NCBI GenBank assembly: GCA_037389465.1
Contig: JAZARR010000297.1
Location: forward strand, 62,001-126,000
From: Baylisascaris procyonis
Lineage: Eukaryota; Nematoda; Chromadorea; Rhabditida; Ascarididae
Length of the DNA stretch: 64,000 bases
Reading direction: 5' to 3'
Position numbers and translations under genes: made by a program. The notes beneath the pieces were generated by a model. The model was not told the origin of the DNA and did not search any database. It saw only the letters and a program-made list of their open reading frames with translations. This document shows, piece after piece, positions 51,901 to 62,899 of the stretch (its first letter is position 1; every line of letters starts with the position of its first letter).

Positions 51901-54900
51901 GCGCATCTTTCATTGACCTCCTCTTTAATGATTTAGATTGATATAACTATGTTGTGGAAATAATGGCCTTTTGAAAGTGCTAAAAATTTGCATATATTTC
52001 AAAAAGTTTATTTTTGCTTTACGTTGATTGGGTCGCAAGTTTTTTTTTTTTTTTATAAGAGGGAATTTGAACATTTTTGATAACCCATGAAAATGGTTAG
52101 TCGGTTGATATGAATGCAAAAGCACATATTATAGCAGTTGTTCAGACATTCTTCTTTTTTTTCTTCCCACATATATGCAAATCAATCAATATTTCTAGGT
52201 GTAAATCCTTGTTTCATGCAAATTTATGCAAAAGAAGAAGCGAGAGGTGAAATAACCTGTTGTGAATGCATTACAAGCGAAATTTTCTTCATTTTATCCC
52301 AAAATTTCAAATTTTGCACAAAGGCAGCATGCTAATTTTTAGGCGCATTATTAGAACCAATATCCCTCCCAGCCTTGACCCTCACCCTTCCCATCTCTAT
52401 AGACAAGTCTAGAATAATCTCCTTCACCTCCCGCTCTCTATAGACAAGTCTAGGATCATCTTCCTCCCCGACCCCCCCCCCCACCCCTAAAGGCAAGTAT
52501 AGAACATCTTTTGTCCCCAGCTACCCCCAGATAGCAAGCCTAATGAATCTATTCATAGCCTCCACGTTATCCCGCCTATGAATTTCTTGGGCGGGATAGA
52601 GTTTATTTGCTTTCCATGGTGAAATAAATCAAAATTTAAGCCATGCAGTATGTTTTTGGCTCGTTGTACTGCCATTTGTTTATCTTATCGCAGTGTCTGT
52701 GGTCTTATGTGATGAAAGTGTGATCCGTCTTGACTTCTTTCGTGCTATAAATCGGTCATCAATGCCGTTTCAGGTGTCCTTCAGTCTCCTATTTGCTATT
52801 GTTCTTCATTTTCTCGGGACGTGGCGATCAGAGCGAAACTGATACTTCCGCATATCGGGATCTCTGTCGGGAACTCGGCAAACCACTTATGCAACAATTG
52901 GTCGCCGATCTTCGCGTATGAACTTAAAAGATTTATTTTATTATTTAAGTATATGTAATAACAGTGATGAGGGGGTAGGTTTTTTTGAAGTTTTTAGTTA
53001 TGAATGTTAGAAAATCTTGGAGCGGTCTCCTCTTTATTTGACATGAATATTGATGGCATAAAAGGGTTTGTTTGTGAAATATTTTAAATATTTTGATCAT
53101 TAATGGAAAGGGATTGATTCATATAAACAAAAATTTAGTCTTGATCGCTAACTCGAAAAATACTTTCATGCTTCTATTATTATATTTTTAAGTGAATAAA
53201 TGCAAAATAGTTTTTTTATTGTTATTAATAGCAATAAGTTTATGTTCTTTATGAACTCAAAATATTCCCTGAAATTTCTTTCAATAGTCGTGTACGCCTA
53301 AATGAAATCCTTAGCACCCTGTCCTCATCGTTCGCCCTTCCTTTTGCTTTCGCTGTCCTCTACTCGTCTCCCTCCTTCATCACTCACTAAGTCTTATGCG
53401 GTTATAAGTTTTAGTATCAGTAGTTGATGCCTTATTTCATGTTGTATGTTGGATCATATCGTGCAGTGCAGTTAGATCAGCTTAGGAAGAATGGATAAGG
53501 GGAGAAGGTTTGATATGAAAGTATGAAATGATAAGAGTTATAGGTATGCCACATGGACGATTATATGTTATTCGGTCATTTGGTACCGATTACATTTGAA
53601 AAATTTGCGGCTGATGCGATGGGTAGTGTCGAATTAATGAAATTATTGGTATCTTGCCTTGATGGCAATCAAGTATTGAATTTGATAAGTGGATATATCC
53701 ATGAAAATATCACATTATTCAGGTGAATTTATCATTTTTCATTTAGGGAATTATTATATTTTTTAAGTGGTTAATTGATATTCCTTTTCATTGCCTTTGA
53801 AACGAAATAGGTGAGATAACTCTAGAAGACTAGAATCGATGCGATAGCATTCTGCTTTGTTATCGAATTGGTTTATAGGCGAATTTTTGGAAAATTGTGG
53901 AAGGGGTCTTCTACTGAGGGTGGAGTTATTTAATCCACAAATATGATCACTAAAACAATAGCAGTCGAAAAAGAATAGTTTTAGCGATTTAATTTTTTTT
54001 TTAATGGTTTTAAAGATCTTTATTTCATATCTTTGCGCGACTTTCAAAGGAGACAGACGGTGTATAGTGCCAAGTTCTACATAGATCTCTAAAAAGTTTC
54101 CGTGGACCTCTCCTTTCTCTCCTCCCCCCCCCCCCCCCCCACAGCTCCCATTGAGGGGATTAACCACATGAATTGCGATTTTGTTTTGATCGTGAATAGA
54201 ACTAAAACTAAGTTTTCTTTAATAGCATTCCTTCAGGAAAGACTCATTTCCGGCGATGCTAACAGCTTCACTTTCCTGGGAGCCAATGGCACAAGTGATC
54301 TTCTGGCAGTTGGTGCACGGAGAGAGTGTACCGATCGACTGGGCCGTGCAAGCGATTCCAAGACTACAGTATGCGAAACATCCCGAAGCAGTTTCCAATA
54401 TTTATATTATGCTTTCAAGGTGATCTTATTAAATTCTGTCTTTTTTTTATTCGTTTCCTTTGTTATGCGATATATGCAGTTATCGATATCGTATTTATAT
54501 AGTAATGATTATGAAAGATTGATAAACGATGGGCATTAGCAGAAGGTGGATTATGATTTCCGGTTCTTAACATTGCCTATTTATGGTTTGCCCTCTGAAA
54601 ACCCCGGAGTTCTTAGCTAATCCCCTCCCTTTCAACTAGGTGTGGGAGGTGAATTGTCCAAATAAGGTCGGAGTCCGACATTGAATTCTACATGTGTCAT
54701 GATGCAGGCGGATCGTACTTCGTTCATCGTAACAGCTCTCCCTCAATTTCTTTCCTGATTTCTTATCATTGATATATACTTTCGACCACCCACAAGGTGA
54801 AAAGGTCGTCTTTGTACTCTGCGTCGAAGTAGCGTGGTGTTAATTAGTGCTCCAAGTGGCGATCCACGCATGCGATATACATCGCGGTCGTACGCGGACG

Positions 54901-57900
54901 TCATTGTAGAATGGACTAGGTAAATCTAAAATTGAATATGATTAGAAGTGGGGAAAAAATTATAGATTCGATCGAGAGCCGAATATGAATTTATTACGTG
55001 CACTTCTATCACGGTCATCGGTCGATATGTTTACGGCCGATTGCTTAAAGATATTAATTCGTGAGCCTGAATCGGCGACGCGTGTTGCCGAATTATTGGC
55101 CAGTCTTATGGAAAGAGCGATCCATTCGGGTGATCTTACACCACAATCATTAGTCGGCAAGCAGAAACGTCCCAATCAAAGGTGAGCTATATTTGTCATA
55201 TATTTTATGGCGGCATTTGCTGTTGAGAGATTATTTTATAGTGCTTGTGAAGTGGTTTATATGGCCCGAGCTCCAACATACCCATAAACCCTAAAAACAC
55301 TGAGAAAAGTGAATGCTAAGTGAATGCATTCGGATTAAATTAAACCCATACTGTGGTATACATGATTGTACTTATTAAAGTTCACAAGTTATGATGTCAT
55401 AATAAGCGTTGTTTTTGTTCATCATTTGGGCTGTATCAAATATTTGAAAAAGATGAATAAATTTTAGTGCGTAAATGCACAATAAATAAGTTGCTAAACT
55501 CACTGAAAATATGTGAAAAATATAATTATATTTAAAGGAGCGTTTGCCTGGAGTTGTTATTTGCCCACTTGGATCAGTTCCGTCAAAGTTGTCTCTCCAA
55601 AGAAAGCAATATAGCCGAACAATTCTTATCACGACGCGAACTTCAGTCAGCATTCGACGCTGCTAGAAAGTCGGATAAGGTGTGTTGATCGGATTTATTT
55701 GCTTATTTTTTGTTATATTTTACTGCAGTTTGGTGCTGATCGTCAATCTGTTTATTTGCAAGGTCAGCAAAAAATGTTAGATTGTGGGTGCTATTGTTGG
55801 AGAGTTAGGAAAAGTAATAAATGAATTTATTTAAGAGCTATGAGAGAAAGACCCTGAAGTGGAGTAGCATGGAATATTTTTCTGTATGGGTAATAATCGT
55901 ATTATTTGAAGAAAATATTTCTCTTGTTTAACTAACTTTCTTGTTTTATTCGAAGTTGATATAATGCCTAATGTGAAAGTTTCTATGATTTAGAACATTT
56001 TAATGTTTGCCTTTGTTGAATTGTGAATGAAAAAATGTAATGAAACAATCAAAATTTACAAATTTTTGCAGGAAATTGAAGAAAATTTGAAGGCAACAAA
56101 AGTGAAGAAGAGTGAATGGAAATATGAATGTATAAAGATTTGTTTTTTCAGGTTTCAACGTTACGTATTCGATTTAGTGAATTATTTGCGGTAATGGAGA
56201 TCTTATGCGATGATGGTGCACAAAATCCACGTACCTCAAGACGTAGAGCCGGTAAGAAACCGATCGATTTAAGTGATGTAAGTGAATTTGATTATTTTTT
56301 TTAAATGTAAATATTCGTGCGTAATTTGCATATTTGCATTGAGCCAAAAATGAATAGAAATTACAAAGTTTTATATTCAGTTAGATAAGCTTTCATCGGA
56401 ACTGTCGTTGTTAGATGATCTTTCTTGGATGATAGATAACAAACCTAGAGAAGCGTTTGATGGTAAGGCCGCCGTTTTCCGTTTATAAGTTGATTTCGGT
56501 TGTTTTGTATGAAAATTTAAAATAAAGAATTTATTCTCGCGTTCGTATTTTGTAAAATTTTTTTGTATGTCTATTGACCAAACTGGGATCACCTTTAACT
56601 AAGTGACAATAATTGTCACTTAGTTAAAGGTGTGAAACATAGCTAAAGCAAATTTTGAGCAGATCCCTAAAGACCTAGATTTTTTGACACCTCTATTTTT
56701 GCGAGTTAGTGAGCAGAAAGGTATATAAACGAAACGGTCTCTAATTTTAGGTCTTCAATTGTGGTACCGGAGAATTTAGAATATTATAACGCACGAAACG
56801 AAGGTCACTAAAGAAAAATAAGCCGTATTTGAGCATTTTAGCCCAGCCGAATTCGTTGCTTCTAGAAAAGATTGAAAGAAAACCAAAATTTTCGCTTCAA
56901 ATGTTTGAGAAATTTTCAATATGCTTTGTGGAAAAGTTCTTGCACGGTTTGGCAGCATTTTCAAATATGAAAAGGCTTTGCTTCAAAAAAATATTTAGAT
57001 AAATGGCCTATTGCCGATTTTAGATCGGCGAAGATGAGGCGGATTTAAGGAGCCGAAAAAGCTCCGAATAGCATATATAAGTTTACTTTTGCGTAGAATA
57101 CGCTGAATATACTTGAAATGGTAGCAAATGCGATCGCATCAAAGATTTCTGCGCATTTTATGTGAAACTTCTCGAAAAGTGCGCAATCTGCGCTCTTTAT
57201 TCGAAGTAAAATCCGCATACACTATTCGAACCTAACGTTGAACGATTGGCCTACCGTTTTAGATGAAATTGACTCATTTTCACACTTCCTTTCGAACTAG
57301 GTTTATCATTTCCGCCTTACTTTAGAATTGTGTCATTTGCGCCCCTTTATCGGAACTTATGCCATTTGCGCCGTTTTTTTATACTAAGAATGATGTCACT
57401 TACGCCTTATTTTTCAAGCAGAGGTCGTGCAATCTTCATTGGTAGTGAACGAACTGCCTGCTCGAGTTGCATTTAAATAAGATTCACTTGCAAGTTGCAC
57501 GATAATGTTTTTCATAGCAGCGCGTATTGTTTGAAATCATAATGCGCATATTGCGCAAGCATACAAGTGGCGCGAGTGTTAGAGCATCAATTGTACCGAA
57601 TTAGAGTACCATTCTGCCTATCTTATACTTTTTTTCCGCAATTTTTGAATGCAGTTTTCCTCCTATCATTCCGACTGTACTCTAAGTCACCTAAATTTCC
57701 CTTAGTTTTTGCATTTCCCCAAACAGAACTTCCTTGCATAAGTCTTTTGCAAGGAAGATCTATCGTCCGTTTAGTACCCCTCTCCAATTTGGAGGGAGAG
57801 TTATACTCATTCAAATTTTACAATGCATACTTTTTCCTGTCATCAGGATTTCCATAATTTTATTTATTTTAGGATGAAGGTAAAACAAAGAAGAAACGAC

Positions 57901-57935
57901 AGAAAGCAGTCGTGCTTGATTCAGACAGCGATTGA
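35690..57935 (+). CDS. ints3: Integrator complex subunit 3 (INTS3)
   Basis: Twenty-four exons: 35690-35770, 36628-36735, 37314-37379, 38525-38726, 38930-39059, 39566-39783, 40148-40290, 40911-41048, 41829-41916, 43394-43473, 45204-45296, 45864-46005, 46545-46714, 47720-47821, 50280-50395, 51319-51438, 52774-52915, 53544-53722, 54237-54419, 54966-55181, 55538-55679, 56152-56277, 56381-56462 and 57880-57935. Phases agree throughout and give 1040 residues, close to human INTS3 (about 1043). Matching landmarks include EREAHDQLL, LLYGVLLDPVNA, KERFMDCAQLGRDLVLLL, LSPDFNG, LLWDWLCYDPSVGGHIWLEPG, DPLYVIFRSFCML, LFRKDSFPAML and the terminal DSDSD. INTS3 scaffolds the nuclear Integrator complex, which processes snRNA and attenuates paused Pol II transcripts. 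With an OB-fold ssDNA-binding protein it also forms the SOSS complex in DNA repair. The last acceptor (GATGAAG) is weak; the alternative AG at 57872 would break the frame unless exon 23 ends differently. Confidence 0.95.
36800..36907. repeat. (ATAA)n plus (TA)n compound microsatellite
   Basis: ATAA/AGTA units run into about 17 TA units in INTS3 intron 2. Confidence 0.92.
40355..40412. repeat. (TTTA)n microsatellite
   Basis: TTTA tract in INTS3 intron 7, degenerating downstream. Confidence 0.9.
42411..42500. repeat. (TTTA)n microsatellite
   Basis: TTTA-type tract in INTS3 intron 9, followed at about 42592 by a 17-G run. Confidence 0.9.
42804..42877. repeat. Inverted repeat, 31-bp arms, 12-bp loop
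   Basis: Arms 42804-42834 and 42847-42877 are reverse complements with one mismatch; the loop is TATATATATATG. It lies in INTS3 intron 9. The inner arm half and its TA tail are repeated directly after it, running into a (TA)n tract. Confidence 0.95.
42889..42932. repeat. (TA)n microsatellite
   Basis: About 20 TA units immediately downstream of the intron-9 inverted repeat. Confidence 0.92.
43848..44836 (+). repeat. 52-bp minisatellite, ~19 copies, with 8-unit higher-order repeat
   Basis: Units of 52 bp starting TGGCTGACGATCGGTGGGGT and ending CTTCTTCCACCG fill the middle of INTS3 intron 10. Variant bases recur with a period of about 417 bp (8 x 52 + 1). For example, the CCGTTGGCTG insertion variant occurs near 43953 and 44370, and the ACGGTCGGT variant near 44118 and 44535. 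It is GC-rich (about 57%) in AT-rich surroundings. Confidence 0.97.
48287..49768 (+). repeat. 71-bp minisatellite, ~21 copies
   Basis: About 21 copies of a 71-bp unit made of a pyrimidine-rich half (GCATCCCCCCTCCTACCTTT plus CATTCCTCCG) and a second half TTTGGCTTATGCCGTTTCCG plus ATTTGTTGTATCTGAATGTT. Copies are nearly identical. Length differences of 1-2 bp come from the C run and one CCGTTT/CCTTT site. The array lies in INTS3 intron 14 and gives many staggered 70-codon open frames that are not genes. Confidence 0.98.
52396..52520 (+). repeat. Degenerate ~60-bp repeats
   Basis: Three imperfect copies built around CTATAGACAAGTCTAGRAT followed by a C-rich stretch lie in INTS3 intron 16. Confidence 0.65.
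56590..56632. repeat. Perfect 43-bp palindrome (21-bp arms, 1-nt centre)
   Basis: Arms 56590-56610 and 56612-56632 are exact reverse complements around a single A at 56611. Symmetry stops at the next base on each side. The arm contains CACCTTTAAC and AAGTGACAAT. It lies in INTS3 intron 23. Confidence 0.97.
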
Positions 57936-60900
57936 TCTGCTTGTCGTGCTTGAATCAAATGACGATTGATCTATACCTGGAAGGAAACGTCGTCTTTAAA
58001 TGCTGAGAGAGTAATTTTCTAGTATAGTCTATTTCATTTACCACTTCCCGCTTGGTTGATTCGAACTCCACACCTTTATTTTGAACTCATCGTCATCGAG
58101 GTATTTCAGGTTTATTTGCGGGAAGTGGGGGTAGGGAATTGAAAACGGGTATATCAATTCTACTGCGCCCATTATGTATCGATGAGATCTGCCTCTCTCA
58201 TTAATGTAAAGTGTTTTTAGTTGACTGTAATTGATCTCTATATCTCTTGCTGGGATATCGTTGATGTTAATCAACTGTTGTGATGATTGCCATTGTTGAA
58301 GTGATGATCCGTTTACTGAGAGTCTATCCCGAAATGTGCTCTTATGTTTGAGATGCTCATATAATGGATGCTAATTTCATTTACAGCAACAATGGCTAAG
58401 CCATTTAGATGATTGCAATGAAATTATTCCTCGCCGATTGATTTTGGCCAAGTGGCCAAGTTTGTCATTTGAGTTGGCCAAATGAAATATTTGAAATTTC
58501 AAGGTTATTTTCTTTTTCGTCTTATTCAAAAATATCATTTTGGCCATTTTTTTTTTAAATTGTCCTAGAAATGTCCTCATTTTATGTGGAATGAAAAAAG
58601 CATCTACTAAGAGGGTATTTATTATTCCTATTTGATAATATAACGTTGAGATATCATTTGAACAGCGATATATCTTTTTTATATATTTATATATTTGTGT
58701 TGTTCAATCGTTTGTTGTTCCTTTTTTTTTTTAAATTTGAAATTCATTATTGCAGTCGTTTTTTTTTGTTTTTATGTCTTTTTTTTGTATTTGAAAGGTA
58801 TTGATTTTTTTTTCTATTATTGTTATAATCGTCGTAGAAAAATTTCTTCGTTCTTATCATTGATTTCATGTGATTATATAACTAAAAAATGATCATTGTT
58901 AACCTCTTCTTCTAAAATATATGCACAAATATATTTTAGTATATTATTTCGGGAAATGGCAAACAACAGGGTGGATTTAATGGATTTAGCAAGGTGGATT
59001 TAACGGATATAAGAGAGTGGATTTAGCTTATTATGGATAGCAAAGAGGACGCAAGCCAGAGCTGTGCGCTTGGCGGACTCATTTCCAACCTAGAGCCTTA
59101 CAGCAAGTGAGGAGACTTTATGTGGTAATTTTTAGAAAAGTTGGTAACGTTCGGAATTTATGTTTCGAAATTCAGGATGTTGTACCCCGTCGACAAAATA
59201 ACCCACTGATCTCATCATTTATGGTCATTTGGAGATTAAAACTTACTGTAGATTAACTTAATCCCCCAGGGAGGGGTTTTAAATTTACGCTACGGTGGTC
59301 TAGAAACGATGTAAAGGTTTTTTTTCCAATGGAATGTCCTCCCACTTTGACCGTATTACCTCTCTAATCCTTGCTCCTTTACCCACCCTCCCATCCGCCC
59401 CTTCCCTTCATTACTTGCTCTCATGTGAAAAGCTTCCTGAGGGAATATTTCAATATTTCCGTGTATGGGATGGTTGCCTCATTTATAAGGCGCATTATGG
59501 TGGTACGATAGGCGCATTAGGCGCAAGTTGTTTTGTTTTGTTTTTTTTTGATAAGTTTCTTATATTCAAAGATTTTTTTAAATTTAATTAATGTTTCTCT
59601 ATCGTATCATTACTAAAATTAAAACGACAGTGTCATGTTGATATTCTACAATTCACGATTGGTGTCACCATGCAAGTCAACAAATTCCTGTGCTATTTTC
59701 GTATGATTCGTTGAGCGGTCATTTGCGCCAAAAAAATTACCGCTCGGTTTCATTCTCCACAAAAGTGGCATATGAAAATGTGTTGTCTTGCTTGAGTAAT
59801 ACACAAATATTGCGGTGAATGCGCTATGGATTAGCGGAAATATAGCAACAATAAAATATATCTATAAATAATAATAATGAGCTAATTATATGCAAATCCA
59901 TCAAAGCCGATAATGATATTGTTTGAAGATGAATTTATAGATTATGAGATCGTATTTGAAATAAAATCGGCAAAATTACCTGGGAAGACAATGCAATCAT
60001 CGAGATCCTTAATACCTTCGAAAGGATGACACCTGGAAGAGTTGGAGAGGGGAGCCGTTTGGGGGGGGGGGGGGGACCCTCTGGAGGGGGGGGGGAGGGT
60101 CTGAAGGATAGACATTTTGTTAAGGGATGCAGAAAGCTTATTATTATATAGCTGCAACACGTCGTCGCTAATCTTCAATGGAAATTTTCAAATTGTGATC
60201 GATGGGATACGATAGCCTGTTGGTCAATTGCCAACTTGTTGACGCACTCTGATCGAATTTTGTTGCAGGTCGGCTCATAATATGTGAAATGTCATATTCT
60301 CGTTATATTGCGTCGTTTTTCTCTGACGTTTTTTTATGTGCTGGAATTCAGGTATAATTGATGTGGAGTTGTGGTTTTGTAAGTGTTATATGAGGGTGTA
60401 TATGTGAAGTGGAGCTCGAGCTCAGGTTGGAGAATCTCGGTCTTTGTTTTTTTTTGGGTTTTTTTTGGGTTGGGGAAGTCAACGAGACGGTAGACGCACT
60501 AGTAGAATAGTATATTCAGTGCAGCAATAAAGTATAGACGATGGACATCTAGATATTGTATAAAATGCATATATAGTTACTGTGCATAGGTAATTGTGGT
60601 AATTTTTTATTTGCACATACCTCTTCACTTTTATATCACTTCCACTCCGTCCCTTCCCCCCCTCCCTTCACCCCTCCCTTCACCCCTCCCTTCCCCCCTC
60701 CCTTCCCCCCCCACCTTGCTGCTACCCTCGTTCCATCCACACACTGCTTACCAAGTGTTGTTTCATCTGTAAGCGTTACTTCAAGTCGAATCATCTTGTT
60801 GCTTTAAGGGTGTAAATCCTCTTCGACAGTTACTTGAAGTAACTATTCAGGAAGTTTGTTGCGTCGTTGTTGATTTTCGGTCACATCGTGACAGAAGGAA

Positions 60901-62001
60901 GTTTGGGATTATCCCTTTCCTTTGGGATAGGGGATGGGATTAGAGAGAAATATGGGGATAAAAATCTTTAATAAAATAGGCGATTACCTTTATGAACTAT
61001 GTTCCTGACTCGAATAGGATCTCATGACGACGTTGATTGGTTGAATGATCGAACTATAGAGTTGTTTTATCGATCGGGTTCATATTCATCAATTGAGATG
61101 AGAGGATATATCCAGCATTTGTGGTCGAATTTCCACGTTGAGCAAAGCGTCTCGAAATTTTTAGCTCTTTTATTGCGGCGTTTGAAATTTGGTCTTAGAA
61201 ATTCAAATGATGAATTTAATAGATTTAAATAAACTATATTTTCGATTGCTGTATTTGAATTATAGTCTCATTTTATATATTTTGCAAACGATTGATTTTA
61301 CTGAAGTTAGCATTTATTCAGTTTTGTTAAAACTTTGCGTTTATCCACCCCTATGAGTTTCATTTTACATTTTTATTTGAAAATTTTTCAACATTTTAAT
61401 TAGCATTTTCAATTCAGATATGATGAAATATGTTCACCTAATCGGCAATAAAGATGTTGCTAAATTCACAGTGCAAATGACATAGGGATGTAGAGGTGTA
61501 TTAGGGAGCAGTGAGAACGCATTCGCGTTGTGCATTAACGTCGTGATGCTAACTAAGATTGTGAAATAGAGAAGCCATTTCATTCCTTTAATTTCCCCAT
61601 CGTCAAGTGCGAATATTGAAAGTTTTTAGCTCTTCGTATATTGTGAAGCAATGATCATTTAAAAAAAAATCAAGAAAAGTACTGCGGAGAATTTTGGCCT
61701 AAGCAATCACATTTAAGGAGCTCAGATTGTGTCGGCAACACTCATATGTCCCTTTTGATTGATGTTCCTTTCAGGGAAGATCTTTTTTTTTTCATTATTG
61801 TGCTAGATTTTTGAATTGGGAGGGGTTTTATTATAAAATATACTGTGCTAACTTATGCTTGAAATTGAATCAAACAAAGCAACCTGAAAATTATCCAATA
61901 TTATTGATGATTTCCAAGATTTTGGAAATTGGGGAAAAAATTTTTTTTAAATTGAAATTGACCAGGCGAATTAGACCCGAAAATTTCCTGAATCATTTCA
62001 C
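57936..62001. other. Intergenic region INTS3 to PPM1, no gene seen
   Basis: This stretch begins with the INTS3 3' flank, which has a degenerate copy of the final coding bases at 57943-57972. It is AT-rich, with T runs and poly-G/poly-C tracts (60061-60074, 60655-60710). Short open frames, such as 59334-59591 and 60999-61232, have no supporting homology or splice context. Confidence 0.5.
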
Positions 62002-62352
62002 TTAATTGGTGGCCTTCGGGACCATTGGTTTTGGCTGGTTTTGCAACTTCTGATTGAAAGTCGTTGATGGGCTGCGCGACAGAGGATGTTCAAAACCTGA
62101 GGTCACACTAAGAGTGGATGCAGAGCTGGTGCCTATTACCACTTTTTGCTGCCGAACTTCTTGCTGAAGTTTTTTGGCGGTTGCTAGTAGACTATTTCAG
62201 TGATCGAGGAGAGTCAGGCGGATCCTAGCGGCAACTTTAAACGGCCTGAGGCTTTTCAAAACGGCTTTTTTAGACTCTTTGTTGCCTTGTCCCCTAAAGC
62301 TGGTTTTAGGAATAAAAGGTTTTGCATTAACCAGTAGTTGCCACCATTGCTG
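62002..62352 (-). pseudogene. Possible decayed coding exon, unidentified
   Basis: On the minus strand one frame reads about 117 codons from an acceptor-like TTTCCCAG at about 62353 to a TAA at 62002-62004. It is broken by a single TGA at 62197-62199. Composition is protein-like: basic, with QQWWQLLVNAKPFIPKTSF early, ATAKKLQQEVRQQK after the stop and a Ser/Thr-Pro-rich end. The patch is more GC-rich than its flanks. I do not recognise the family; a retroelement or gene relic is possible, and so is chance. Confidence 0.35.
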
Positions 62353-62837
62353 GGAAATATGTTGTTTTTTTTTTTTCTACGAGAGCTGATTACGAATATT
62401 GTTTAAAGTCAATTGCCTGTAGAATACGGGCCACGTCCTTCGCGTTTTGAACGTGGGCAACCTTCTTGTAATATGGAAGAGTTGGCAAGTTTTACATTCA
62501 CGTATGAAAGGTACCTAATAAGGTACTCTTTCCCAGTATGGGAATGTGAGATGATACATCCATGGGCATATAAATACTTTGTAGAATCTACCTTTATTTT
62601 TTTATGTACGATCACAAATAGGATTGGTTGTTATGCAATTAGGCAATTTTCGATGGTTGTTTGGCGGGGGAAAAAGAAGGAATTGCAGAGAGTGTGTTTC
62701 GATTAGAGGTTTCACGATGGTATACGTTCGATGATTTGACGAGAGTGCTTTAACAAACGTTCAATTATTCGTTCTGCAAATCTATTCACTTGGTCAGTGG
62801 AAGGTGATTAAGAACGCTGTGATTGAGGTGAATGCAG

Positions 62838-62899
62838 GTATGGGTGCTTTCCTCGACAAGCCTAAGACCGACAAGGAGAACAGCCAAGGTGTTGCACAT
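62838..62899 (+). CDS. PPM1A/PPM1B-type protein phosphatase, first coding exon (partial gene)
   Basis: After an acceptor-like AATGCAG ending at 62837, a 2-nt leader leads to an ATG at 62840. Twenty codons read MGAFLDKPKTDKENSQGVAH, followed by a strong GTAAGT donor at 62900. This is the characteristic N terminus of PPM1A and PPM1B Mg/Mn-dependent Ser/Thr phosphatases (human begins MGAFLDKPK). The initial MG is a potential N-myristoylation signal, as in the vertebrate enzymes. The catalytic PP2C domain must lie beyond the window. Family members dephosphorylate, among others, stress-kinase and SMAD substrates. Which paralogue this is cannot be told from 20 residues. Confidence 0.88.

Noticed and set aside
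54800..54919. Open frame ending in a good GTAAAT donor between INTS3 exons 19 and 20
   Set aside because: No acceptor puts it in the required phase, it lacks similarity to INTS3, and exon 19 joins exon 20 directly in phase with matching homology.
62413..62706. 97-codon plus-strand frame before the PPM1 exon
   Set aside because: No homology recognised and no splice link to the PPM1 exon, where the acceptor-ATG spacing is only 2 nt. An overlapping frame of 68 codons exists on the other strand.
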